Source of the DNA: Deltaproteobacteria bacterium
GTDB lineage: Bacteria; Myxococcota_A; Polyangia; Polyangiales; Ga0077539
NCBI GenBank assembly: GCA_016704445.1
Contig: JADJAE010000006.1
Location: 145,938-209,937, forward strand
Reading direction: 5' to 3'
DNA: 64,000 bases
Of the stretch, positions 9,013 to 16,943 are shown piece after piece (within the stretch, counting starts at the first letter, position 1; each line of letters starts with the position of its first letter). The position numbers and the translations under genes are program-made. The notes beneath the pieces are model-generated. The model worked only from the letters and a program-made list of their open reading frames with translations, was not told the DNA's origin and ran no database searches.

Positions 9013-10180
9013 TACTGCCCTGCTCCGCCGAGGGAGCGGCGCAGCTCCCCGGTGGGGACGAAGGGCGTCCCGTCGACGGTGAAGGCCGCGCTGTCGTCGC
9101 CTCGCAGCAGGATGACCGCGCGCTGCGTGACGTCCGCGGTGTCGAGCTCGCCTCCCACCGCGAGGGCCACGGTGCTGGTCCCGTCCGGGCGCGCCCAGCC
9201 GCCGACGCCGTGCAGCGTCGCGGGCGTGAGCGAGCGCGCCATGAACGACTGGAACCCGTTGGTGTGCATCGTCTGCCCGCCCACCCCGACGAGGAAGGCG
9301 TTGTCCGCGTCGGCGAACCAGACGCCGTTCCAGCCTCGGGCCTCGGTGCCGGGGCGGGGCTGCCAGCGGAAATCGCGGGTGCTGTCGGAGAGCGTGACGG
9401 TCTGGCCGCGGAGCACCACACCGGTGTTCTGACCGCCGACGGCCCAGCAGTCGTCGCCGTGGCAGCTCACGGTGAAGAGTCGGCTGTCCGCCCCGGTGAG
9501 GCCCGTCTCGATCATCGTCGCGACGCCGCCCGCAGCCGAAACGACACCCCCCGCTCGCCCACCACCACCAGCTCGCCGTTGCTCCGCGAGGAGATCTTGT
9601 AGAGGTTCACGTCGCGCGCCTCGGGCGGAACCTCCACCCGCGAGAAGGTGCTCCCGTCGTAGCGCACCAGCACCCCCTTCGGGCCGGTGGGCAGCGCCGA
9701 TCCGCCGACGAACCAGGTCTCGTTACCCACCTGGGTAAAGCCCCAGAAGGTGGGCTCTCCCTCGGGGAGGTTCAGCCCCGTCGGGACGACCTCGCACCCT
9801 TCGCCCTCGCGGTAGCGCACCACGCGGCCCCGCTCGCCCGCGGCCCAGGCGACGCCGTCGACCGGGGCGGTCCACCAGAGGACGGCGTCGGCGGTGCAGA
9901 CGGTGAGGAAGTTGCCGGGGGGGCGGTAGACCAGGAGTCGACCCGCGGGGCGGCCTTCGAGGCGCGACGGGTCGACGCCCACGTAGCCGCCTGCGAGGTA
10001 CGCGCGCCCGGTGCGGGCGTCGCCGTAGACCGAGAGGAGCGATCCGCCGGAGAGGCCGCTGACCGCGACGCGGAAGAGGTCGGGGCTGGTGTCGGGAGGG
10101 TCGTCGGGGCCGCAGGCCAGCGAGAAGGCCGCGGTGGTGAGCGCGAAGGAGGTCGTGACGATCTTCTGCCAGGTCTTCAT
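9012..10180 (-). CDS. Propeller-like lipoprotein, frame broken once
   Basis: The N-terminal part (222 codons from 10180) has a lipoprotein signal peptide with lipobox FSLAC. It then shows repeated short strands with W/F and GG turns (GKAYLAGGY-type, VDGVAWAAGERGRVV, TWFVGGSALP), as in beta-propeller or sensor-domain proteins. The second part (167 codons, 9012-9515) continues the same pattern in another frame (CWAVGGQNTGVVLRG, AFLVGVGGQTMH). The two parts read as one protein of about 390 residues if one base is restored in GCGGGCGGCG near 9530. I cannot assign a function. It precedes menC with a one-base overlap. The ATGA overlap at 9512-9515 would also allow coupled translation of two products, which I consider less likely. 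Confidence 0.7.
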
Positions 10181-10198
10181 TGGGGTGTGGTGGCGTTC

Positions 10199-11314
10199 TT
10201 AGCCCCGAGCGAGCTCGGCGCGGAGCTGGGCGATGCGCTCGCGCAGCGGGACGATGAAGTCGAAGCTGATGGTGCGCATCTGGCCCTTCATGGCGCGCGT
10301 GGCGTGCCACTTTGAGAGCGCGAGGCGGGCGGCGGTGGCGATGAGCTCGCCGCGGAGCTTGCCCTGAGGCCCGGAGCGGGCGCGAAACTGTCCGAAGGCG
10401 GATCCCACCAGGGCGTACTCGTCGCGGCTGAGGGTGCCGATGAGCACCTCGTCCTGGAGGTACTCGCGGATGATCCGACCGCGGCGCAGCGCGAGGGCGA
10501 GCACCATCACCAGGAAGCCCACCACGAAGAGCAGCCACAGCGGCAGGAGGAAGAGCACCAGCGGGACCTCCAGGGCCGTGGAGAGGACGGCGGCGCCGTT
10601 CCAGATGGCGTGGAGGAGGACGGCGGCGGCGTAGCCGAGGAGGGGATAGAGCCAGCGGGCCCACGGGCCGGTGCTCTCCCGGGAGAGCCCGAAGCCGATG
10701 CCCGTCATGGAGGTGAAGAGGGGGTGGGCCCACGGGGTGACCACGCCGCGGAGGATGAAGACGCTGGTGAGGTCGACGCTGGCGGAGCCGGTGCCCGCGC
10801 GGGCGTAGTAGACGACGTTCTCGACGGCGGCGAAGCCGAGCGCGGCGAAGGTGGCGTAGATGATCCCGTCGATGACGCCGTCGAACTCGCGACGCCAGAA
10901 GTAGAACATCCCGAAGAGGATCAGGGCCTTGAAGAACTCCTCGACGATGGGGGCGCAGACCGCGGCGCCGATGGCCTCGCCCGCGACGGCGGACACCACG
11001 CTGTTGATGGGCGCGGAGAAGCCGCACGCGCCCAGGGCGCCCCAGGTGAAGGCGATGGCGAGGGCCCACGCGGGCTCCGGGTCGTACCGGTCGAGCAGGC
11101 GGGGCACGGTCATGTAGACGAGCACCGCGGGGAAGGCGAGCGCGGCGCCGTAGGCCATGGCGGTGTACGCGCCGATGGGGTCCCTGCCGAAGAGCGGAGG
11201 GATCAGGAAGACGGCGTGCAGGAGCAGGCCTCCGAGGACGGTCCCGAGGACGTAGAGCACGAGGCCGACCATGCGGCGGCCGCGCTCCGGATCGATGGCG
11301 GCGCTGGGTACCAT
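10199..11314 (-). CDS. PrsW-family intramembrane metalloprotease
   Basis: A 371-residue multi-spanning protein with about eight hydrophobic helices. The PrsW/type II CAAX-like active-site set is complete: EExxK at residues 125-129 (VEEFFKA), ENVVY at 165-169, HPLF at 197 and HAIWN at 235. In Bacillus PrsW cleaves the anti-sigma factor RsiW; other members act on membrane proteins of unknown identity. A cytosolic tail of about 90 basic residues follows the last helix. The start at 11314 is preferred over 11272 because a TATCGT box lies 10 nt upstream. No sigma/anti-sigma pair is adjacent, so the substrate is unknown. Confidence 0.9.
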   Translation of the reverse strand: MVPSAAIDPERGRRMVGLVLYVLGTVLGGLLLHAVFLIPPLFGRDPIGAYTAMAYGAALAFPAVLVYMTVPRLLDRYDPEPAWALAIAFTWGALGACGFSAPINSVVSAVAGEAIGAAVCAPIVEEFFKALILFGMFYFWRREFDGVIDGIIYATFAALGFAAVENVVYYARAGTGSASVDLTSVFILRGVVTPWAHPLFTSMTGIGFGLSRESTGPWARWLYPLLGYAAAVLLHAIWNGAAVLSTALEVPLVLFLLPLWLLFVVGFLVMVLALALRRGRIIREYLQDEVLIGTLSRDEYALVGSAFGQFRARSGPQGKLRGELIATAARLALSKWHATRAMKGQMRTISFDFIVPLRERIAQLRAELARG

Positions 11315-11324
11315 TCGGGGGCCG

Positions 11325-11330
11325 ACGATA
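11325..11330 (-). promoter_or_regulatory. -10-like box (TATCGT) of the PrsW-type gene
   Basis: TATCGT on the minus strand ends 10 nt before the ATG at 11314, too close for a leader with a ribosome binding site. It supports leaderless transcription and the longer start. Confidence 0.45.
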
Positions 11331-11433
11331 CCTCAAGCCGACCGGGCGACCCCGACCGCCCTGCGGGGGGCACTGCGGACCTTCGTGCTGCGGGAGCGCG
11401 CATCCCCCCGTAGCATCCGACGCCAAGCTGGAT

Positions 11434-11439
11434 TAGAGA
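11434..11439 (+). promoter_or_regulatory. -10-like box (TAGAGA) of the repeat lipoprotein gene
   Basis: TAGAGA lies 8 nt before the ATG at 11448. Same geometry as other leading genes in the window; the final base departs from TAnnnT. Confidence 0.35.
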
Positions 11440-11447
11440 CGCACCCG

Positions 11448-12145
11448 ATGGCGAGAACTCTCATGGCGCCGATGCTGCTGGCACTGGGTCTGGGAGCGTG
11501 CGCGCTCGAGAACCCGGAGGTGCGCGTAGGCCCGGGTTCGACCCTGGACGCCGCCATCGACCTGGGCGTCACCCCGGACGTGGGAGCGCCGCGCGACCAG
11601 CCGATCCCGCCGATGGACCTCGGCTCCGATGCGGGCGCGATCGACACCGGTGTCGTGGACACGGGGGCGATCGACACGGGCGTCGTCGACACGGGTGTGA
11701 TCGACACCGGCCCTCTCGATACGGGTCCGTTGGACACCGGCCTCTCGACACCGGCCCTGTGGACACCGGCCCTGTGGACACCGGCCCTCTCGATACGGGC
11801 CCTCGCGATACGGGCCCTGTGGACACCGGCCCTCTCGACACCGGCCCTCTCGACACCGGCCCCATCGACACCGGCCCTGCGGATACCGGAGTGGTCGATG
11901 CGGGCTCCCAGGATGTAGTCGTCCCCAGGGACGTCGGGGGCACGGACGTCCCGGTGACCCCGATCTGCGGAGCCGAGAACCAGGGGTGCTGCACGGGCCC
12001 GATGCGGTGCCTGGAGCGCCTGAGCTGTCAGTTCCAGCTTCCCCCTCCCAGCCGCTGTCTTCCTTGCGGGGCGTTCTTCCAGCCCTGCTGCGGGGGAGCC
12101 TGCCGCGAGGGCATCTGCCGGATCGGCTTCTGCTCCCTGCTCTGA
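11448..12145 (+). CDS. Lipoprotein with Asp-Thr-Gly pentapeptide repeats, frame broken once
   Basis: Signal peptide with lipobox LGACA, then a short linker, then about 18 copies of a five-residue unit ending D-T-G (AIDTG, VVDTG, PLDTG and so on), and a C-terminal cysteine-rich domain of about 60 residues (CGAENQGCC, CLERLSC, CGAFFQPCCGGACREGIC). The repeat spans two frames; restoring one C in GGCCTCTCGAC near 11744 gives one protein of about 232 residues. The repeat probably acts as an extended, perhaps calcium-binding, stalk that presents the disulfide-rich head; this is inference from composition. The head has spaced CxxxxCC pairs but no family I can name. Confidence 0.7.
11638..11905 (+). 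repeat. 15-bp tandem repeat encoding xxDTG
   Basis: About 18 imperfect copies of a 15-base unit (core GACACCGGCCCT with variable codons). Copy-number change would add or remove five residues without changing frame. The single missing base near 11744 is not explained by unit slippage. Confidence 0.85.
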
Positions 12146-12186
12146 TTCTTCCTGGGGCCTGCAGGTCGTCGCCCCTCTCAATCTCC

Positions 12187-13128
12187 TTGAGCCCACGCCT
12201 GTCGATCCCCGCCGCACTCCTCGCGCTGCTCGCCGCGTGCTCCGACCCCTCCCACGCTCCGGGCATCCCGACGGACGTCGGTCCGGTGGCCCTCTCCGAC
12301 GCCGCGCTGGACGTCGGCCCGCTGCTGGCCTGCCCTGGCGCCACGCTCGCGCCCGGCCTCTCCTGCGAGGTGCTCGGCGGCCCGCTGGCCGCCCCTCGGG
12401 ACGTCTGCGTCACCCGCGACGGAGCCATCTACGTCACCGAGATGGGCGACAACGCCATCGTCCGCCTCGACGGCGATCGCTTCGTCGCGGTCGCCACCGG
12501 GCTGATGGCCCCCATCGGGCTTCGCGAGGCCGCCGACGGATCGCTGCTCGTGGGCGAGGAGGCCGCCCGCTCGGTCTCTCTCGTCGACCGCTCCACCGGC
12601 GTCCGCACGCTGCTCGCGGGCGACCTGGGCGCCGTCACCTACCTCGCGCTCGACGCCTCGGGCGCCGTCTACGCGTCCTCCTTCGACAACGTCGGCCCCT
12701 TCGGAACCGGGCGCGTCACCCGCATCGATCCGGTGACCCGCGAGGCGACCCGCTACGCCACCGGGCTCAACGTCCCTGAGGGGCTCTTCGTCGACGCCTC
12801 CGGGGCCCTCTTCGTGGCCGAGTGGCAGAGCCCCTCGTCGGTGCGCCGCTTCCCCCCGGGCGGCGGCACCGTCGGAACCTCCACCGTCGTCACCACCGAC
12901 CTCAGCAACGTCTACGGGCTGCTGCCCGACGGGGCAGGCGGCTTCTTCGTCGGCGACCACGCGGGGCGGGTGCTGCGCCAGCGGGCCGACGCGACGAGCG
13001 AGGTGGTGATCGACCACATCGGCCGCCCGGGCGGCATGGCGAGGACGGCCGACGGCGCGCTGCTCATCGCGGAGTTCGTGGACTTCGGGGCGAGGGGGCG
13101 GCTCCTCCGGGTGACGGGGCTGCGATGA
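12187..13128 (+). CDS. NHL/SMP-30-like beta-propeller lipoprotein
   Basis: About 313 residues. No ATG or GTG precedes the signal peptide in frame, so a TTG at 12187 (SPRLSIPAALLALLAAC) is the likely start. After the lipobox the protein has a six-bladed propeller pattern: repeats of G.IYVTE/VYASS/LFVAEW followed by R.D...V, with GLxxPxGL-type turns (GLMAPIGLREA, GLNVPEGLFVDA, IGRPGGMARTADG). This matches SMP-30/gluconolactonase or NHL-repeat proteins, which here are exported and lipid-anchored. No obvious metal-binding catalytic set is conserved, so binding or scaffolding is as likely as hydrolysis. Its stop overlaps the next start by four bases (ATGA). Confidence 0.75.
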   Translation: MSPRLSIPAALLALLAACSDPSHAPGIPTDVGPVALSDAALDVGPLLACPGATLAPGLSCEVLGGPLAAPRDVCVTRDGAIYVTEMGDNAIVRLDGDRFVAVATGLMAPIGLREAADGSLLVGEEAARSVSLVDRSTGVRTLLAGDLGAVTYLALDASGAVYASSFDNVGPFGTGRVTRIDPVTREATRYATGLNVPEGLFVDASGALFVAEWQSPSSVRRFPPGGGTVGTSTVVTTDLSNVYGLLPDGAGGFFVGDHAGRVLRQRADATSEVVIDHIGRPGGMARTADGALLIAEFVDFGARGRLLRVTGLR

Positions 13129-14309
13129 CCCGCGGACCGTGGCTCGCGCTGGCGGCGGCGTGCGCGATGGCGGCCTGTCAACGCGCGCCCGTGTCGCCGC
13201 CGCGCCCGAGGGACGCCGCGCCCGATCGCCCGCTGGCGAGGTTCTACGAGGCCGACGCGGGGGCGGCGATGTTCACCGAGCGCGAGTGGCGGCGCATCCG
13301 TCGGATGTCCCCGGTGCCGCCGCTGGAGCCCGATCCGACCAACCGCGTGGCCGACCGCCCCGAGGCCGCGCGCGTGGGCTACGCCCTCTTCCACGATGCC
13401 TCGCTCTCCATCGACGGGACCGTCGCCTGCGTCCGCTGCCACGACCCCGCGAGGGCCTTCAGCGACGGGCTCGCCCGGGCCGAGGCGCGCGGCCTCCGGG
13501 GTCGCCGCAACACCCCGTCGCTCTGGTGGGCGGCGACGCACCGCTGGCAGCTCTGGGACGGCGCGGCCGACTCGCTCTGGGCGCAGCCCGTGATGGCCTG
13601 GGAGCACCCGAGAGAGCACGGCCTCTCCAGGGACGAGCTCGCCCGACGGCTGATCGCTCGCCACGGCGAGGCGCTGCGGGCGATCTTCGGCGAGCCCACG
13701 GGCGACCCGCTGTCGGTGATCGCCCAGGCGGGCAAGTGCCTCGCGGCCTATGTGCGCACCCTCGTCCCGAGGGCTCCTGCGCCCTTCGACCGCTGGGTCG
13801 CGGGCGACGCCTCGGCGATGGGAGCGCCCGCCGTGAGGGGGTTGCAGCTCTTCCTCCGGGTGGGCTGCATCCGTTGCCACAGCGGCGCGACCTTCTCCGA
13901 TGGGGACTTCCACGCGGTGCGCTTCCCGGATGACCCCGAGGCGGGCCCCGACCACGGACGGCGGGAGGGAGCGGAGCGGGCGAGGCTCCACCCGCTGCGG
14001 GCGCAGAGCGCGTACAGCGATGACCGGGAGACGATGTTTCCGCCGAACCCGACGTCGCCCGAGGACGAGGGGCGCTTCCTCACGCCGTCGCTCCGCGGCG
14101 TGGCGCTCACGGCGCCCTACGGGCACGCCGGGACGCTGCCCACCCTCGAGGCGGTGATCGACCTCTACGCCGCGGGAGGGGCTCCTTCGGGTGATCCCAA
14201 CGCGCGTGGAGAGCGCGACGTCTTCGCCGAGCCCTTCTCGCTGCGAGGCAGCGACCGCGCCGACCTGGTGGCCTTCCTCCGCGCGCTCACTCCCGACGCC
14301 GCGCGGTGA
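13125..14309 (+). CDS. Di-haem cytochrome c peroxidase / MauG-family lipoprotein
   Basis: 394 residues with lipobox MAAC at residue 18. Two canonical haem-c motifs are present: CVRCH at 102-106 and CIRCH at 248-252, with the spacing of the bacterial cytochrome c peroxidase/MauG family. Other family features are visible (RNTPSLWWAA, FLTPSLRGVALTAPYGHAGTLPTLEAVIDLY). These periplasmic enzymes reduce hydrogen peroxide or oxidise protein residues. The start overlaps the upstream propeller gene (ATGA), so the two are probably made together and the propeller could be a partner. The 3' end overlaps the convergent SemiSWEET gene by 23 bases. Confidence 0.9.
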   Translation: MTRGPWLALAAACAMAACQRAPVSPPRPRDAAPDRPLARFYEADAGAAMFTEREWRRIRRMSPVPPLEPDPTNRVADRPEAARVGYALFHDASLSIDGTVACVRCHDPARAFSDGLARAEARGLRGRRNTPSLWWAATHRWQLWDGAADSLWAQPVMAWEHPREHGLSRDELARRLIARHGEALRAIFGEPTGDPLSVIAQAGKCLAAYVRTLVPRAPAPFDRWVAGDASAMGAPAVRGLQLFLRVGCIRCHSGATFSDGDFHAVRFPDDPEAGPDHGRREGAERARLHPLRAQSAYSDDRETMFPPNPTSPEDEGRFLTPSLRGVALTAPYGHAGTLPTLEAVIDLYAAGGAPSGDPNARGERDVFAEPFSLRGSDRADLVAFLRALTPDAAR

Positions 14310-14583
14310 GCGATCGGCGACGCTCGTCCTCGCCGTAGCGGATCTTCATCGAGAGGATGGCGAGCGCCAGCACCAGGGTGACGAGGTTGGCGCCCACGAT
14401 CGGCCACGCGCGGAGCAACAGCCCGTAGACGAGCCAGAGCGCGATGCCGACGGTGAACGCGCCGTACATCCCCAGCGAGATGCCGGTGACGTTGCGGGTC
14501 CTGTAGATGAGCAGCGCCTGCGGGACGAAGCTGGCCGTGGTGAGGGTCGCGGCGACGTAGCCGATGAGTTCGATGCCTGTCAT
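14287..14583 (-). CDS. SemiSWEET family sugar transporter
   Basis: 98 residues from the ATG at 14583, the usual SemiSWEET length. Three transmembrane helices with one PQ-loop triple-helix bundle: PQALLIYRTRNVTGISLGMY carries the family's PQ motif and the following G/S turn. SemiSWEETs dimerise to move small sugars down a gradient. The longer upstream reading to 14646 has no plausible membrane or signal sequence and is not used. Confidence 0.88.
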   Translation of the reverse strand: MTGIELIGYVAATLTTASFVPQALLIYRTRNVTGISLGMYGAFTVGIALWLVYGLLLRAWPIVGANLVTLVLALAILSMKIRYGEDERRRSLTARRRE

Positions 14584-14608
14584 TGGGGAGAGCCTGGCAA
14601 TGGCCCCG

Positions 14609-15151
14609 CTAGAGCCGCGAGCGCAGCGTCCACGCCAGGTGGACATACGCCACCAGGTAACCCAGTCCCGCGACCGCCACGGTGCCCAGCACCCGCGATC
14701 CCACCAGCGGGGACAGCCCGAAGCCGCCGCGGTACTGCACCGTCGAGCCCACGAGGCCCACCCGGTGGTGCAGCACCACGCAGCCCAGGAGCCCGATGCC
14801 CAGCAGCCCCAGCGCCACCGCGTTCGGCAGCCGCGGCTGGTGCGCGCGTATCCACCACGCCCCCGCGGCGAAGCCCCCCAGCGCGAGGCCCGCGCAGGTG
14901 AGCGCCGCCACCAGCAGCGCCGCCGACGGAACCTTCGCCCCTTCGGCCGCGTAGCTCAGCGCCCAGTCGGTGTGCCTCGCCAGCACCCAGAAGGTCACCG
15001 GCACCGCCACCACCACCTCGTGCGTCGCCAGCGCCACGAAGCTGCGGAGCTGCGTCACGCCCCGCGGCGACGACCGCAGCTCCCTCGCGCCCAGCACCGC
15101 GGCCAGCAGGCCCAGCGCGACGCTCCAGCACATCCACGCGAGCAGCGGCAT
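14609..15151 (-). CDS. Five-helix membrane protein of unknown function
   Basis: 180 residues with about five hydrophobic helices (MPLLAWMCWSVALGLLAAVLG, VVVAVPVTFWVLA, SAALLVAALTCAGLALGGF, AVALGLLGIGLLGCVVL, VLGTVAVAGLGYLVAYVHL). Short polar loops contain HHRVGLVGSTVQYRGG. I do not recognise the family. It starts 10 nt after the dapB stop and reads in the same direction, so it is probably cotranscribed with dapA-dapB, but nothing links it to lysine synthesis. Confidence 0.7.
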   Translation of the reverse strand: MPLLAWMCWSVALGLLAAVLGARELRSSPRGVTQLRSFVALATHEVVVAVPVTFWVLARHTDWALSYAAEGAKVPSAALLVAALTCAGLALGGFAAGAWWIRAHQPRLPNAVALGLLGIGLLGCVVLHHRVGLVGSTVQYRGGFGLSPLVGSRVLGTVAVAGLGYLVAYVHLAWTLRSRL

Positions 15152-15161
15152 CGCCCGCCCG

Positions 15162-15962
15162 TCAGCCCGCGATGCCGAGCACGTCGCCGATGGTGTAGCG
15201 CCCCGGCGCTCGGCCCTTCAGCCACCGCGCCGCCCGCAGCGCGCCCGCGGCGAACACCGCCCGGCTCGTCGCCTTGTGCGTGAGCTCGATGCGCTCCCCG
15301 GCGCCCGCGAGCAGCACCGTGTGGTCGCCCACCACGTCGCCGCCGCGAACCGCGTGCATCCCCACCTCGCTCAAGGTCCGCTGCGCCGAGGCGCCGTGGC
15401 GGCCGTGCTTCAGGTCGTCGTGGGTCAGGTCTCGCGACCTCATCACCACGTCCGCGAGCCGCAGCGCCGTGCCCGAGGGGGCGTCCCTCTTGGCGCGGTG
15501 GTGCGTCTCGATGATCTCCACGTCCCAGTCGCTGCCCAGCAGCCGCAGGGTCTCGGCGAGCGCGTGCGCCAGCACCTGCACCCCGAGCGACATGTTGGGC
15601 GCCGCCAGCAGCGGGATCTTCTTCGCCGCCTCGCGCAGCGCCTCCTCGGCCTCCGCGCTCAGCCCGGTGGTGCCGACCACGCAGGCCACGCCCGCCGCCG
15701 CCGCCGCGCGCACCACGTCGGGCGTCGCGCTCGCGCTGCTGAAGTCGATCACCACGTCGGCGCCCTGGAGCGCCACCACCGGGTCGCTCACGATGCGCAC
15801 GCCCCACGGTCGGCCCACCAGCGCGCCCGCGTCGGCGCCGAGCTCCGGCGAGCCCGCGTGCTCGAGCGCGCCCACCAGCTTCGTGTTCTCCGAGGCCGCC
15901 ACCTGCTCCAGCAGCAGCCGGCCCATTCGCCCGGAGGCGCCCGCGATCGCGACGGTCAGCAT
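15162..15962 (-). CDS. dapB: 4-Hydroxy-tetrahydrodipicolinate reductase
   Basis: 266 residues, full family length. The N-terminal Rossmann motif is GASGRMG (8-14), followed by DFSSASATPDVV and CVVGTTGLS. The catalytic histidine/lysine block is IIETHHRAKRDAPSGTA. DapB reduces hydroxy-tetrahydrodipicolinate in diaminopimelate/lysine synthesis, supplying peptidoglycan and protein. It starts 10 nt after dapA, so the pair forms an operon dapA-dapB. Confidence 0.97.
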   Translation of the reverse strand: MLTVAIAGASGRMGRLLLEQVAASENTKLVGALEHAGSPELGADAGALVGRPWGVRIVSDPVVALQGADVVIDFSSASATPDVVRAAAAAGVACVVGTTGLSAEAEEALREAAKKIPLLAAPNMSLGVQVLAHALAETLRLLGSDWDVEIIETHHRAKRDAPSGTALRLADVVMRSRDLTHDDLKHGRHGASAQRTLSEVGMHAVRGGDVVGDHTVLLAGAGERIELTHKATSRAVFAAGALRAARWLKGRAPGRYTIGDVLGIAG

Positions 15963-15972
15963 GGCCGTCGCC

Positions 15973-16863
15973 TCAGCCCGCCTGCAGGCCGAAGGCCTTG
16001 AGCGCGGCGACGGTCTTCGCGATCGAGGCCTCCGCCGGCCAGGCCATCGGCAGCCTGATCTCCGCGGGGATCTTCCCCATCCACGCGAGCGCGGCCTTCA
16101 CCGGCCCGGGGTTGGTCTCCACGAACATCGCGTCGTACACGCCCAGCAGCGCCTGCTGACGGCGCCGCGACTCCGCGAGGTCGCCCGCGAGGAAGGAGCT
16201 CACCACCCCCTGCACCGCCGCCGGAACCACGTTGCTGGCCACGGAGATCACGCCCCGCGCGCCGCAGGCCATCATCCCGAGCGTGAGCCCGTCGTCGCCG
16301 CAGAGCACCGTGAGCCGGTCGCCCAGCGCCGCGATGATCGACTGCGCGCGGACGATGTTGCCGGTGGCCTCCTTCAAGGCGATGACCCGGGGGCAGAGCT
16401 TCGCGATCTCGACCATGGTCTCGGCGGCGAGGTCGGCGGTGCCGCGCGTGGGGACGTTGTAGAGCACCAGCGGGATGCTGGTGGCGTCGTGGACGGCGCG
16501 CACATGGGCGACGAGGCCCGCCTGCGAGGGCTTGTTGTAATAGGGCATCACCACCATGGCGGCGTCGGCCCCGAGCTCCTGCGCGGCCCTGGTGCGGACG
16601 ATGGTCTCCGCGGTGGCGTTGGTGCCGGTGCCGGCGATGACGGGGACGCGCTTGTTCACCACGCGCACCACCGTGGCGATGATCTCCTTCGCCTCGGCGG
16701 CGGTCACCGTGGGCGACTCGCCAGTGGTCCCGCACGGAACCAATCCCCCGATGCCCTCGGTCACCTGCCACTCGGTGAGGGAAGCCACCGTGGCGAGGTC
16801 GACCGCGCCCCCACGAAAGGGGGTCACCATCGCCGTAAACGCACCATCCAATCGCAGGGCCAT
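15973..16863 (-). CDS. dapA: 4-Hydroxy-tetrahydrodipicolinate synthase
   Basis: Condenses pyruvate and aspartate semialdehyde, the first committed step to diaminopimelate. The TIM-barrel sequence has GTTGES (substrate loop), LYNVPTRG with the catalytic Tyr, and ALKEATGN with the Schiff-base Lys (about residue 164). The ATG at 16863 is chosen over the GTG at 16869 because GAGAAGG sits 7 nt upstream of the former and only 1 nt from the latter. Full length (about 296 residues). dapB follows directly. Confidence 0.97.
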   Translation of the reverse strand: MALRLDGAFTAMVTPFRGGAVDLATVASLTEWQVTEGIGGLVPCGTTGESPTVTAAEAKEIIATVVRVVNKRVPVIAGTGTNATAETIVRTRAAQELGADAAMVVMPYYNKPSQAGLVAHVRAVHDATSIPLVLYNVPTRGTADLAAETMVEIAKLCPRVIALKEATGNIVRAQSIIAALGDRLTVLCGDDGLTLGMMACGARGVISVASNVVPAAVQGVVSSFLAGDLAESRRRQQALLGVYDAMFVETNPGPVKAALAWMGKIPAEIRLPMAWPAEASIAKTVAALKAFGLQAG

Positions 16864-16943
16864 CGTCACACCTTCTCAGGGGGGAGTGCGCGCGAGCACC
16901 GTCGTCGCGCGAGGGCGACACCCATACCCGAAGCGCCTCGCTT

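Noticed and set aside
11638..11905. CRISPR-like array
   Set aside because: The repeats are 15 bp with no spacers, in frame with a lipoprotein, and there are no cas genes.
11638..11905. Phase variation by repeat-number change in the DTG gene
   Set aside because: The 15-bp unit keeps the frame whatever the copy number; the break is a single missing base.
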